Shown: positions 1 through 7,358 of the stretch, in pieces
Layout of the letters: each line of letters starts with the position of its first letter
How positions within the stretch are numbered: the first letter of the stretch is position 1
Program-made: the position numbers and the translations under genes
The notes under the pieces: generated by a model
Seen by the model: only the letters and a program-made list of their open reading frames with translations
The model's database searches: none
Told to the model about the DNA's origin: nothing
NCBI GenBank assembly: GCA_021798635.1
Contig: JAJZGH010000072.1
Coordinates: 1 to 18,775, forward strand
Length of the DNA stretch: 18,775 nt
Origin: Planctomycetota bacterium
Lineage (GTDB): Bacteria > Planctomycetota > Phycisphaerae > WQYP01
Direction of reading: 5' to 3'

Positions 1-55
1 TATAGACCATAGTGTCGTAGCGGTTCGAAGCCGGCACCCAGGGATTCATTTGCAT
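1..55 (-). CDS. Aldo/keto reductase, YghZ-like (5' end only)
   Basis: Only the first 18 codons lie in the window; the gene runs off the left edge. Read on the minus strand, the peptide is MQMNPWVPASNRYDTMVY. The N-P-x(6)-RY-x-x-M-x-Y arrangement resembles the N-terminus of YghZ-type aldo/keto reductases (NADPH-dependent reduction of small aldehydes), which reads N-P-x-RY-x-x-M-x-YR-x-x-G-x-SGL. A GGAG ribosome-binding site (plus-strand CTCC at 61-64) stands 5 nt before the ATG at 53-55. A second in-frame ATG at 47-49 is possible but its spacing to GGAG is long. It lies downstream of, and in the same direction as, the GT87 gene, about 160 bp away. The identification rests on a short stretch and is tentative. 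Confidence 0.5.
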   Translation of the reverse strand, partial: MQMNPWVPASNRYDTMVY

Positions 56-155
56 AAATACTCCAAAACATTTTCGTAGGGGCCGCTGCGTGTGGCCCGC
101 AGGCTCCGCGATCCTGATGAATTTATCCGCTCATGACCGGTTTGGGAAGTTCTAT

Positions 156-195
156 GCACAAATCTAAGCACAAATCTGGGCACAATTCCAGGCAC
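156..195. repeat. 12-bp tandem repeat, 3.3 copies
   Basis: Three adjacent 12-bp units (GCACAAATCTAA, GCACAAATCTGG, GCACAATTCCAG) are followed by a further GCAC. They lie between the GT87 stop codon and the aldo/keto reductase start. The first two units differ at the last two bases only; the third has diverged more. The count is too small to suggest iterons or a CRISPR. The array is most simply a slippage-derived microrepeat, and no function is visible. Confidence 0.6.
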
Positions 196-216
196 GCGAT
201 TTCTTCAGGATGTGGT

Positions 217-1575
217 TTATGTTCCAGCCGCAGCGGTCAGCCATTCGCGCGGGGTTTCCCAATGCCACATCACAAATAATCCCAGACCCCAGAGCGCCAA
301 AGCGGAATAGGTAACCAGCCCCAGGCCACGCAGAATATAAAACGGCGGCGGGAGCACCGTCATAATATGGGATGCGGCAAAAAAGATGAACACCCAACCC
401 AATGCGCCGCCCAGAGGAAGCATCCGGTCATGTTCCCAACGCGCCGCCAGTAGCGCTGTAATCAGCGGCAGCACCATACAGAAATAATGGGGATGACAAA
501 TGGGGATAATGGGCATCATGATGGTAATCAGCACGCCAAGAAACAGATTGCGAAATATCGGATCATCCTTTCGGCGTAGAAATTCCACCAGCAGCGTAAT
601 CGCCACAAGCACGCAGGAAATTCCCCAATGCGCCAATTTCATCCATTTTGCCGGGGCTGGAGCGTGGCGCCCGAGGTAAACCGTATGGTCTATCATCGCT
701 TCAAAACTGGTCGAATCAGTCTTATTAATATCCAGAAGTTCCTTATCACGCGAGGTATTATGATTCAATCCCAGGGCAGGCTCCAAAACCACTTGGGCAA
801 AGCGGTGATACGCAGCCATCATGTGTTGCGGCCCCATGATGATCCCCGGGATAACCAACAAGCCCACCGCTAACGCCGCCGCCATACCGACAAGATACGT
901 CCACCGCAGCCGCGATATTCCATAAAGAATTAAAAAGCCCGGGAAAACCTTTAGCGCCGCCGCCAAGCCATTGGCAAACCCGGCCCAAAAGCGTTTGCGC
1001 GTGGCCAAAGCCGCCCCGGCAAAACAAAACAGCATTAAAAGAACACTATTGACCTGTCCGCGCACCACCGCGCGGCCAATGGCCGGCAGGCAGACCAAAA
1101 TTGGAATAATGCGAAGCGCCCACCACCGGCGGCAAAAACGCGGCATGTTGCGCACAGCCGGATCGGTGGAAGTTTTTTCCAGAGCCTCCGCCAGCGCATG
1201 ACTCCCCCACCAGATACAGCCAATGCTGATGAGAAACCAGATCGCCACGGAAACGGGATAGGGCAATAACCCCGCCCGACTGAATTTGGCCGGGGCGTCA
1301 GCCAGGGGGTACAAAAGAGTTGCCAGCAGAGGCGGATAATTGTAATGCCATCCATTGGTATCTGTGACATTGTAGGGATCTTTATGCACGCGCACCGCCC
1401 ATGCGGCGCGAAAATAAGTATCCACATCGGTCATCCGCCGTTTAAGAAAGGCGGACCGAACTTCCGTCACGCAGCCGAAGGCAAAAACGCCGATCAGCAA
1501 CGCGATCAGGCCCCATCGTTCAATTTTGGTCAACGGGTCAAAAGGGCCAATCTTGGTGGTGCTGGTCGTGTTCAC
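217..1575 (-). CDS. GT87-family membrane glycosyltransferase (DUF2029-like)
   Basis: A polytopic integral membrane protein of 452 aa with roughly ten hydrophobic segments. It matches the GT87 (DUF2029) pattern of polyprenyl-phosphate-sugar-dependent glycosyltransferases. Acidic residues D50 and D52 follow the first membrane helix, as expected for the GT-C active-site loop. A Y-N-Y-P-P-L motif is at about 78-83, G-Q-V-N at 173-176, and an A-A-L-K-V-F-P stretch at about 206-212. These enzymes add a mannose-type sugar to a lipid or glycan on the outer face of the membrane; donor and acceptor cannot be told here. The start is GTG (1573-1575), chosen because a GAGGAT ribosome-binding site lies 5 nt upstream. 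The gene is divergent from the sigma-54 unit at 1963-2222. Family confidence is high, substrate unknown. Confidence 0.8.
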   Translation of the reverse strand: MNTTSTTKIGPFDPLTKIERWGLIALLIGVFAFGCVTEVRSAFLKRRMTDVDTYFRAAWAVRVHKDPYNVTDTNGWHYNYPPLLATLLYPLADAPAKFSRAGLLPYPVSVAIWFLISIGCIWWGSHALAEALEKTSTDPAVRNMPRFCRRWWALRIIPILVCLPAIGRAVVRGQVNSVLLMLFCFAGAALATRKRFWAGFANGLAAALKVFPGFLILYGISRLRWTYLVGMAAALAVGLLVIPGIIMGPQHMMAAYHRFAQVVLEPALGLNHNTSRDKELLDINKTDSTSFEAMIDHTVYLGRHAPAPAKWMKLAHWGISCVLVAITLLVEFLRRKDDPIFRNLFLGVLITIMMPIIPICHPHYFCMVLPLITALLAARWEHDRMLPLGGALGWVFIFFAASHIMTVLPPPFYILRGLGLVTYSALALWGLGLFVMWHWETPREWLTAAAGT

Positions 1576-1962
1576 AACGGATCCTCATCTTGGTTGCGCC
1601 GGTCACTCCTGAAAATCCGGCAAGGTTCCCCGGCGCAGAGCGGGTGTGCGGCAACAGTTTTAGCTTGCCGGAGCAATTCCCGCAAATCTTAGGATTGTCC
1701 TGACGTGTTAGGCATGCCGGAGTAGCGCCTTGCATGGCGTATAAGCATCTCTGGGGCGTGCTGCACTAACTTTAGGCATTGGGTTGTGGGGTGTCCGGCT
1801 CCGGCACCCGCCCATTTTCAAGGCCCCATTTGGCTTTTTAAAACAGGTCTGTCCAATAATAAGGCAAAAGGCCCGGCTTTTTTTCAATAAAAATCCTGTT
1901 CCTTAAATCAAAGTGCGACGTCGTGTAGGGATTCGCAAAAAAAATTCCGCCGCATGTCGAAC
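1576..1962. other. Intergenic region between divergent units
   Basis: This stretch of 387 bases separates the GT87 start from the sigma-54 promoter. I see no credible coding frame. It contains small inverted repeats, for example CGCC/GGCG around 1727-1741 and the palindrome CGACGTCG at 1916-1923, which lies about 40 bp upstream of the -24 element. Sigma-54 activators usually bind inverted repeats upstream of the promoter, so an activator site may lie here, but none can be named. Confidence 0.4.
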
Positions 1963-1980
1963 TGGCATGAGAGTTGCAAT
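1963..1980 (+). promoter_or_regulatory. Sigma-54 (-24/-12) promoter
   Basis: The sequence TGGCATG-AGAG-TTGCAAT matches the sigma-54 consensus TGGCACG-N4-TTGCW with a single mismatch (T for C at the sixth base). The invariant GG (1964-1965) and GC (1976-1977) are exactly 10 bp apart. The flanking bases before the -24 element (CGAAC) also fit the consensus. Transcription would start near 1989. There is no protein gene in the expected place; the transcript would instead run to the intrinsic terminator at 2184-2221. Confidence 0.75.
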
Positions 1981-2019
1981 ATATCTAACGTGCGGCAAGG
2001 ACCGCGGGAGTGACAGAGA

Positions 2020-2073
2020 ATGCAAGAAATTCGGGACCGAAAGAACGGGACGGTGCTCGAATATGACAAGTGA
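2020..2073 (+). CDS. Possible 17-aa leader or small peptide inside the sRNA
   Basis: ATG at 2020-2022 opens a frame encoding MQEIRDRKNGTVLEYDK, ending in TGA at 2071-2073. A GGGAG ribosome-binding site at 2006-2010 stands 9 nt upstream, which is an acceptable distance. The peptide is highly charged and has no membrane segment. If translated, the candidate sRNA would be a dual-function RNA, or the peptide could be a leader of the kind used for attenuation. A frame this short can occur by chance, so this is a low-confidence call. Confidence 0.25.
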   Translation: MQEIRDRKNGTVLEYDK

Positions 2074-2183
2074 ATATGGATCGTGTATGGCGCAGGGCCA
2101 CCGCTTCCCAAGCACAACCTGGAGGTCTGTGCGGGTGTGATCTGCACCATACACTATCACTTAAACTCGTTTCCTCCTCCGCC

Positions 2184-2221
2184 AAGCCGTGTGGACCTAC
2201 CCTCCTCCACACGGCTTTTTT
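2184..2221 (+). terminator. Strong intrinsic terminator
   Basis: A perfect 12-bp stem, AAGCCGTGTGGA (2184-2195) with TCCACACGGCTT (2206-2217), has a 10-nt loop and runs into a T tract at 2216-2221. It points rightward and sits 76 bp before citrate synthase. No plus-strand protein gene precedes it, so it most likely ends the sigma-54 transcript. It also insulates citrate synthase from that transcript, unless read-through is regulated. Confidence 0.85.
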
Positions 2222-2297
2222 ATTGCGCCCAAAACTATACGATTCCATCTCCAGTGTGTATTATTAGTATCTCTGATGTGCGTTCAGGAGTAATCGT

Positions 2298-3437
2298 ATG
2301 ACCCAGACCCCCATGACTACCGTCGGCGCAACCAGCGGAGGCCTGCGCGACATCGTGGCGTTAAGCTCTTCCATTTGCTCCATTGAAAACGGCGTGTTGA
2401 CCTATCGCGGCATTTCCATCGATGAACTGGCGGAAAATTCCACATTTGAAGAAGTGGTATTTCTGCTTTGGAACGGGCGACTTCCTACGCGCGGAGAACT
2501 GGACGATCTGCGCCAATCCATTGCCGAGCAGGCACAATTGCCGGAAGGGCTGCTGGCCATGATGAAATCCTTTCCCCGGCGCAGCACGCCGATGGAAGCT
2601 CTGCGCACCGCCGCCAGCGCTATGGCTATGTTTGACGCTGAATCCGAAGACATGTCCGCCGCGGCCAATCAGCGAAAATCCCTGCGGATTCTGGGTCAAA
2701 TGGCCAGCGTCGTAGCGGCGTATGATCGCATCCGCAACGACCGCGAACCTCTGGCACCCCGACGTGATTTGAACCTGGCGGCAAATTTTTTATACATGCT
2801 CACCGGCCGATCGCCCGAACCTTTGGCCACACGCGCCCTGGACAAAGCTTATATTCTTCACGCGGATCATGAATTAAATGCCAGCACATTTGCCGCACGC
2901 GTGGCGGCAGGCACGCTGACCGATATGCACTCCGCGCTCGTAGCCGCCATCTGTGCCTTAAAAGGCCCCCTGCATGGCGGAGCCAATGAACAGGTCATGC
3001 GGATGCTTAATGAAATCGGCAACCCGGACACCGTGGATGCCTATATCCGGGCGAAGCTGGACAACCACGAAAAAATAATGGGTTTTGGACACGCGGTTTA
3101 TAAAAACGGCGATCCGCGCGCCCGGCATCTCAAGGAAATGTCGCGCCAGCTCGGCACCCTGACCGGGCAGCAGCGCTGGTATGAAATGTCTGTGCGCATC
3201 GAAGACTTGGTGGTACGAACAAAAAATTTGAAGCCGAATGTCGATTTTTACAGCGCATCAGTGTATCACTATCTGCATATACCCGCTGATCTTTTTACTC
3301 CGATTTTCGCCATCAGCCGCACCAGCGGATGGATTGCCCACATTCTGGAGCAATATTCAAACAACAAGCTGATCCGGCCCCGCGCGGAATATATCGGACC
3401 GCGCAATCAGCATTGGAAATCGTTTGAATCCCGCTGA
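2298..3437 (+). CDS. gltA: Citrate synthase
   Basis: Condenses acetyl-CoA and oxaloacetate to citrate, the entry step of the TCA cycle, in the cytoplasm. At 379 aa it has the length of the short bacterial (Bacillus/archaeal-like) form. The catalytic triad is visible: H226 in GPLHGGANEQ, H265 in GFGHAVYKNGDPRAR, and D316 in NVDFYSASVY. Other family signatures are the LHADHELNAST segment (187-197) and the C-terminal R-T-S-G-W-x-A-H and R-P-R-A-x-Y-x-G motifs (341-366), which include substrate-binding arginines. The ATG is supported by AGGAG at 2286-2290, 7 nt upstream, in a TTCAGGAGTA context also seen at sodA. It has little upstream space for a promoter; TATTAT at 2259-2264 is a weak -10 candidate. 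The symbol assumes the primary citrate synthase; a methylcitrate synthase is a less likely alternative. Confidence 0.93.
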   Translation: MTQTPMTTVGATSGGLRDIVALSSSICSIENGVLTYRGISIDELAENSTFEEVVFLLWNGRLPTRGELDDLRQSIAEQAQLPEGLLAMMKSFPRRSTPMEALRTAASAMAMFDAESEDMSAAANQRKSLRILGQMASVVAAYDRIRNDREPLAPRRDLNLAANFLYMLTGRSPEPLATRALDKAYILHADHELNASTFAARVAAGTLTDMHSALVAAICALKGPLHGGANEQVMRMLNEIGNPDTVDAYIRAKLDNHEKIMGFGHAVYKNGDPRARHLKEMSRQLGTLTGQQRWYEMSVRIEDLVVRTKNLKPNVDFYSASVYHYLHIPADLFTPIFAISRTSGWIAHILEQYSNNKLIRPRAEYIGPRNQHWKSFESR

Positions 3438-3499
3438 CGTATTTTTTCTCAAGGCGTTTTGGAAATGAAACCCCGCCATGCTTAATCGGGCTTGATGCT

Positions 3500-4189
3500 A
3501 TGAACATTCTGGTAATTGGACCCCACCCCGACGATCAGGAACTCGCTATGGGCGCAACGATTGCCCTGCTCACGCGACAGATGCACGCTGTGACACTTCT
3601 GGACATGACCAATGGCGAACCGACGCCCTTCGGCACACCCGAAACGCGGGCGGCCGAATCAGCCGCTGCCGCCAAGATTCTGGGAGCCACCCGCCTGTCA
3701 CTGGGGCTGAAAAATCGGGAAGTGACATGGAGTCTTGCCGCGCGCCATGCCACGGCCGCCGTGTTTCGCCGGCTTCGCCCTGATATTGTATTTCTTCCCT
3801 ATCCCCAGGACGCCCACCCGGACCATCGGCAAGTGACCAAAATCGCTGAAGATGCCCGGTTTGACGCCAAGCTGACAAAATCCGAAATCCCCGGTAAACC
3901 ATTTTATCCGCCGCGGTTGATCTACTATTTCTGCTCCCATCTGCGGTTTAATTTTCCGGCCTCTTTCTGTGTGGATGTTACAGATGCCATGGATGCTAAA
4001 CGTCAGGCGGTGCGGTGTTATGAATCGCAGTTCAGTACGGGGCGGCCGGCGGAATCGCAGTGGGAAATCCTCCCCTACATTGAGAATATCAACGGATATT
4101 TCGGCGGGACCATTCGCCGTCGATTCGCGGAACCCTTTTTCGTGCAGGAAACACTGGGGCTAAAATCCCTGGATGGACTGGCTTTTTAA
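3500..4189 (+). CDS. bshB1: PIG-L family deacetylase, BshB1-like
   Basis: A zinc-dependent N-acetylglucosaminyl deacetylase of 229 aa, close to the usual BshB1 length. The P-H-P-D-D-Q-E motif at residues 8-14 supplies the metal ligands H9 and D12, and H-P-D-H at 106-109 supplies the third histidine. T-x-G-E-type residues follow at 38-41. The C-terminal half carries features of the bacillithiol branch of the family: V-D-V-T-D near 158-162, Y-E-S-Q-F at 174-178, and a Y-F-G-G...A-E-P-F-F-V ending. BshB1 removes the acetyl group from GlcNAc-malate in bacillithiol synthesis. Partner genes bshA and bshC are not in the window, so another GlcNAc-type substrate is possible. It begins 62 bp after gltA, with no clear Shine-Dalgarno sequence, and may share the gltA transcript. 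Confidence 0.78.
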   Translation: MNILVIGPHPDDQELAMGATIALLTRQMHAVTLLDMTNGEPTPFGTPETRAAESAAAAKILGATRLSLGLKNREVTWSLAARHATAAVFRRLRPDIVFLPYPQDAHPDHRQVTKIAEDARFDAKLTKSEIPGKPFYPPRLIYYFCSHLRFNFPASFCVDVTDAMDAKRQAVRCYESQFSTGRPAESQWEILPYIENINGYFGGTIRRRFAEPFFVQETLGLKSLDGLAF

Positions 4190-4237
4190 GCGCGTGTGTT
4201 GTAAGTTTTAGTTTTTAGTAAGAAGGATAATGGTCGC

Positions 4238-5371
4238 ATGACTAAAGAATCGCAGGGTACAAAAGTTGAAGTCGCCGAATCCGCCAAGCGCGGAGCAACG
4301 CCGAAGATTCATAAATATTTTGAAGTTGTCACCAAGGTGGAAGGCAGCGATTTGCACATCAAGGCCGAGGTATTGCCGCGCGTGCGTAAATCCGGTCGGC
4401 TGGTTCCGACTACCGGCACACCGCTGACCAATGCGGAAATCGAAGCCATGGTCAAGGAAATGCTCACCGAAGAGCAGTGGCATGATTTCCTGCATCGCGG
4501 ATCACTGGATATCGCCTACGCCATAGGCCCCACCGAGCGATTCCGCGTCAATATTTTTCGCCAGCGCGGCATGGTCAGCTTGGCGGCGCGGCGCATTAAT
4601 CCGAAAATTCCGAATTTCGCCCAGTTGCACCTGCCTGAAGTTTTTGAAAAAATTGCGGACAACGAACAGGGACTGGTCATGCTCGCGGGCATCACGGGCA
4701 GCGGCAAAAGCACCACCATCGCTGCGATGCTCCAGCAAGTGAACGATCGGCGGTCATGCCACATTATCACCATAGAAGATCCTATTGAATACACCTATGT
4801 GGATCAGAAAGCCTTTATCAACCAGCGCGAAGTGGGTCTGGATGTTGAAAGCTTTGAAATGGCCATCCGCTACATGATGCGTGAAGACCCTGATGTTATT
4901 TTGATCGGGGAAATGCGTGACCGCCTGACATTTCAGGCTGCCGTACAGGCCACGGAAACCGGGCACATGGTGTTTTCCACCATTCATGCCGCCAGTGCTC
5001 CGGGAGCCATCACACGCGTTCTGGAATTGTTCCCTCCGGATATGCACATGAACATGCGTCAGGCTATTGCCAACAATATGAAGGCCATTATTTTTCAGAA
5101 ACTGGTGCCGGCCATCGATCCAGCCATTGGCCGAGTCCCGGTGGTCGAAGTCATGTTGAATTCACCCTCGGTCAGGAAATACATTCTTGAAGGCCGGGAA
5201 AATGAATTGACGCAGGTGATCCGGTCCGAGCGCGGAGCCGGGATGATTGACTTTAATGACATGCTGTGTGAACTTGTGGCCAGCGAGACCATTACACACA
5301 AAGAGGCCTATATTGCGTCGCCCAATCCGGATGAATTGCGCATGCGCATGAAGGGCATTCGTACGAATTAA
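4238..5371 (+). CDS. PilT/PilU-like type IV pilus retraction ATPase
   Basis: A 377-aa secretion ATPase of the PilT/GspE superfamily with all active motifs intact. S-D-L-H-I is at 37-41, the Walker A G-I-T-G-S-G-K-S-T-T at 151-160 (K157), the Asp box T-I-E-D-P-I-E-Y at 178-185, the Walker B D-V-I-L-I-G-E-M-R-D at 219-228 with catalytic E225, and the His box T-G-H-M-V-F-S-T-I-H at 241-250. No tetracysteine zinc motif is present, as expected for the retraction branch. These ATPases form cytoplasmic hexamers that drive pilus disassembly and twitching. The ATG is supported by AAGGA about 10 nt upstream. It is followed 149 bp later by a degenerate GspE-like gene, suggesting joint work in one envelope machine. 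It could be PilT or PilU; sequence alone does not decide. Confidence 0.88.
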   Translation: MTKESQGTKVEVAESAKRGATPKIHKYFEVVTKVEGSDLHIKAEVLPRVRKSGRLVPTTGTPLTNAEIEAMVKEMLTEEQWHDFLHRGSLDIAYAIGPTERFRVNIFRQRGMVSLAARRINPKIPNFAQLHLPEVFEKIADNEQGLVMLAGITGSGKSTTIAAMLQQVNDRRSCHIITIEDPIEYTYVDQKAFINQREVGLDVESFEMAIRYMMREDPDVILIGEMRDRLTFQAAVQATETGHMVFSTIHAASAPGAITRVLELFPPDMHMNMRQAIANNMKAIIFQKLVPAIDPAIGRVPVVEVMLNSPSVRKYILEGRENELTQVIRSERGAGMIDFNDMLCELVASETITHKEAYIASPNPDELRMRMKGIRTN

Positions 5372-5481
5372 CCCCTGCGGGAGGCGAAATAGCGCAGAAG
5401 CGCTAAGTGGCGTCAAGGATGATTCCGATTAAGAATCTCTGGCTTAATTAGCCGGATCATGGTAAGTTTTGCATTTGGCGG

Positions 5482-5511
5482 CGCGTAGCATGGTGCCTGA
5501 GGCTACACGCG
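5482..5511 (+). other. Hairpin just before the pseudo-GspE ribosome-binding site
   Basis: CGCGTAGC (5482-5489) can pair with GCTACACGCG (5502-5511) with a 2-nt bulge. The stem ends immediately before the AAGG ribosome-binding site of the gene starting at 5521. Such placement could tune translation of the second gene in the cluster. There is no T tract, so it is not a terminator. Confidence 0.35.
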
Positions 5512-5520
5512 AAGGCAGGA

Positions 5521-7290
5521 ATGATTGCTTTGATGTATGTAAATGTCATTTATGTTGCGGTGGCGGTTGCCGTTCTTGTGCTCTGGGGACGCTTTCTTGT
5601 CTGGATTGACAATGACCTTCCTAACATGCCCGAACAGCCCGCCCTGATATGGAAAGGCGCTTTGCTGGGATCCGTGGCCATTCTCCTGCTGATCTGGCTG
5701 CTGATTCCAAACTTCTGGTTTGCACTGCTACTGAATATATTCATTCCCGGAGCTTTACTGGGTTATTACTGGCGCACACGCGTGCAGGTGCTGGGATCTT
5801 CCGGCGATCTGCTGGGTGTGATATCCGGGCACATGGAGCAGTTTTCCGCCGGGCGGCGGGCAAAAAAGTCCGTTTCCCAACTGGGCTTGCGGTATGAAGG
5901 AAAGGGCGGAAAGCCGCTGCACCTGCCGGCGGTGGAAGACCCCGGTTACAACGGCGTGGTGCTGCTGGATCAGTTGCTGATACAAGGCTTGGAAAACCGG
6001 GCGCAGCGTATCGATCTTATGCCGGCGGCTCAGGCTTATGAAATGTCCTTCAGTACAGACGGGGTGGCCTACCCCCAATCCGGGATGCAGCGCACCAACG
6101 CCGAACCGCTGATCCAATCCGTCAAACAGCTTACCGGCCTTTCGCTGGAAGAGCGGCGGCGCCCGCAATCGGCAACATTTACCACCCGCGATGCGGACAA
6201 CAATCCGGTCCACTGGACCGCCAATACCAGTGGCACAACAGCTGGTGAACGGTTATGGCTCCAGATAAACGCCAAAGATAACTGGAAAATGCCGCTGGAT
6301 CACCTAGGCATGTCGTCCGAACAACTCACGGCCCTGCGCGAGGTGCTTCAGGGCAATGAAGGGCTGGTGATCGTATCATCTCCCCCGCACATGGGCCGCA
6401 CAACCACGCTCTATTCCCTGCTGGCTAATCATGACGCTTACACGACCAGCATCAACACTTTTGAAATTAACCCGCGGGCCGATTTTGAATCCATCTCCTT
6501 AACCCGCTTCGACCCCTCCGCAGCCAACGCCAGCCACTCTAAAGCCTTGCAAAGTCTTATGCTAAAAGACCCGCATATTCTGATGGTGGCGCAATGCCCC
6601 GACGCGGCAACGGCAGAAGCGATTGCCAAATACTCTCGTGAAGAGCATCGTGTTTATGTTGGTTTGCGAGCTAATGATGCCATTACCGCCCTGGAACTGT
6701 GGCGTAAAGTTTTGCCCGATAACCAAGTGGCTGCCACGCCGCTGCGCGCCATCATATCCCAGCGGCTGGTGCGCCTGCTCTGCCCGACATGCAAAATCGC
6801 TTATCAGCCCGATGAGGCGATGCTGGCCAAGTTGAATTTACCCGTCGGCCGCGATCTCTCAGCCTTTAAGGCCAACACACAACCGTCCCGTGATCCAAAG
6901 GGGAACTTAATAAAGTGTCCGGATTGCGCCAGTCTGGGTTACCGCGGACAGACCGGAATATTTGAAATCCTGGTGATCAATGACGAAATTCGCCGGGCTA
7001 TTGCCACCGGACGGCCGGCGGAAGAAATCCGCACCCTGTCGCGGAAAAATAATATGATGTTCATGGTGGAACACGGTTTTAGAAAATTTGCCCTGGGAAT
7101 TACTTCAATCCAGGAAGTGATTCGCGTGTGCACTCCGGACAAAAAGTCGGCCTCCAAACCGAAAGCCGCGCCTTCCGGACCCCCCAAGGCAGATACGGAC
7201 AAGACCGGGAAGATACCGGGGCAAACTCAGGCTGGTGCCACAGGTGCCGGTAGCTCTCAGGCTGGCGGATCGTCCGCTGGAAACAGTTAA
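5521..7290 (+). CDS. Membrane-anchored, degenerate GspE/PilB-like ATPase homologue
   Basis: A 589-aa protein clearly derived from GspE/PilB secretion ATPases but with damaged nucleotide-binding motifs. Two or three N-terminal membrane helices (about 6-27, 44-62, 66-82) are absent from cytoplasmic GspE/PilB. An N2-like domain follows (E-E-R-R-R-P-Q at 210-216, G-E-R-L-W-L-Q at 242-248). At Walker A the invariant lysine is arginine (R293 in P-H-M-G-R-T-T-T) and upstream glycines are lost. At Walker B, G-E-x-R-D has become A-Q-C-P-D (357-361), replacing the catalytic glutamate with Q358. The second His-box histidine is R. The zinc tetracysteine is kept (C421, C424, C466, C469). The tail (540-589) is Pro/Gly/Ser-rich. 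An intact reading frame argues for selection on a structural or regulatory role. Start ATG has AAGG 5 nt upstream; ATG at 5533 is an alternative. Confidence 0.85.
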   Translation: MIALMYVNVIYVAVAVAVLVLWGRFLVWIDNDLPNMPEQPALIWKGALLGSVAILLLIWLLIPNFWFALLLNIFIPGALLGYYWRTRVQVLGSSGDLLGVISGHMEQFSAGRRAKKSVSQLGLRYEGKGGKPLHLPAVEDPGYNGVVLLDQLLIQGLENRAQRIDLMPAAQAYEMSFSTDGVAYPQSGMQRTNAEPLIQSVKQLTGLSLEERRRPQSATFTTRDADNNPVHWTANTSGTTAGERLWLQINAKDNWKMPLDHLGMSSEQLTALREVLQGNEGLVIVSSPPHMGRTTTLYSLLANHDAYTTSINTFEINPRADFESISLTRFDPSAANASHSKALQSLMLKDPHILMVAQCPDAATAEAIAKYSREEHRVYVGLRANDAITALELWRKVLPDNQVAATPLRAIISQRLVRLLCPTCKIAYQPDEAMLAKLNLPVGRDLSAFKANTQPSRDPKGNLIKCPDCASLGYRGQTGIFEILVINDEIRRAIATGRPAEEIRTLSRKNNMMFMVEHGFRKFALGITSIQEVIRVCTPDKKSASKPKAAPSGPPKADTDKTGKIPGQTQAGATGAGSSQAGGSSAGNS

Positions 7291-7304
7291 GTGACACAGG
7301 CTTC

Positions 7305-7330
7305 TGAATCGCTTGCCGGATTGCGATTCA
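7305..7330. other. Intergenic hairpin in the pilT-gspE-cvpA cluster
   Basis: TGAATCGC (7305-7312) and GCGATTCA (7323-7330) form a perfect 8-bp inverted repeat with a 10-nt loop. It lies in the 68-bp gap between the pseudo-GspE stop and the CvpA-like start. No T tract follows, so termination is unlikely. It could be an mRNA processing or stability element within an operon transcript. Confidence 0.4.
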
Positions 7331-7358
7331 CACGCCGCAGCGCATTGGAAGATCATCA

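Larger units (their letters stand above)
1989..2221 (+). ncRNA. Candidate sigma-54-dependent small RNA, about 233 nt
   Basis: Defined by a near-consensus sigma-54 promoter at its 5' side and a strong intrinsic terminator at its 3' end. A long central stem-loop is visible. AAGTGA (2068-2073) can pair with TCACTT (2157-2162), and GTGTATGG (2083-2090) with CCATACAC (2147-2154). A short GCGG/CCGC hairpin lies near the 5' end (1992-2005). Two pyrimidine-rich CCTCCTCC-type stretches (2173-2180 and around 2201-2208) are complementary to Shine-Dalgarno sequences; the second is partly in the terminator loop. I do not recognise 6S RNA, tmRNA, SRP RNA or RNase P RNA in it. It may act in trans on mRNAs, encode a 17-residue peptide (2020-2073), or do both. 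Start and end are inferred from DNA signals only. Confidence 0.55.

Noticed and set aside
156..195. 12-bp tandem repeats considered as a CRISPR or replication iterons
   Set aside because: No spacers, only three units, and no replication or Cas genes nearby.
1989..2221. Candidate RNA considered as 6S RNA, tmRNA, SRP RNA or RNase P RNA
   Set aside because: Signature sequences of tmRNA, SRP and RNase P are not seen. The fold lacks a clear 6S closing stem with a central bubble, and a sigma-54 promoter would be unusual for these housekeeping RNAs.
1903..2267. Several overlapping frames of 65-87 codons on both strands across the sRNA region
   Set aside because: They overlap the sigma-54 promoter and/or the terminator, have no family motifs and mutually conflict. 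The non-coding reading explains the region better.
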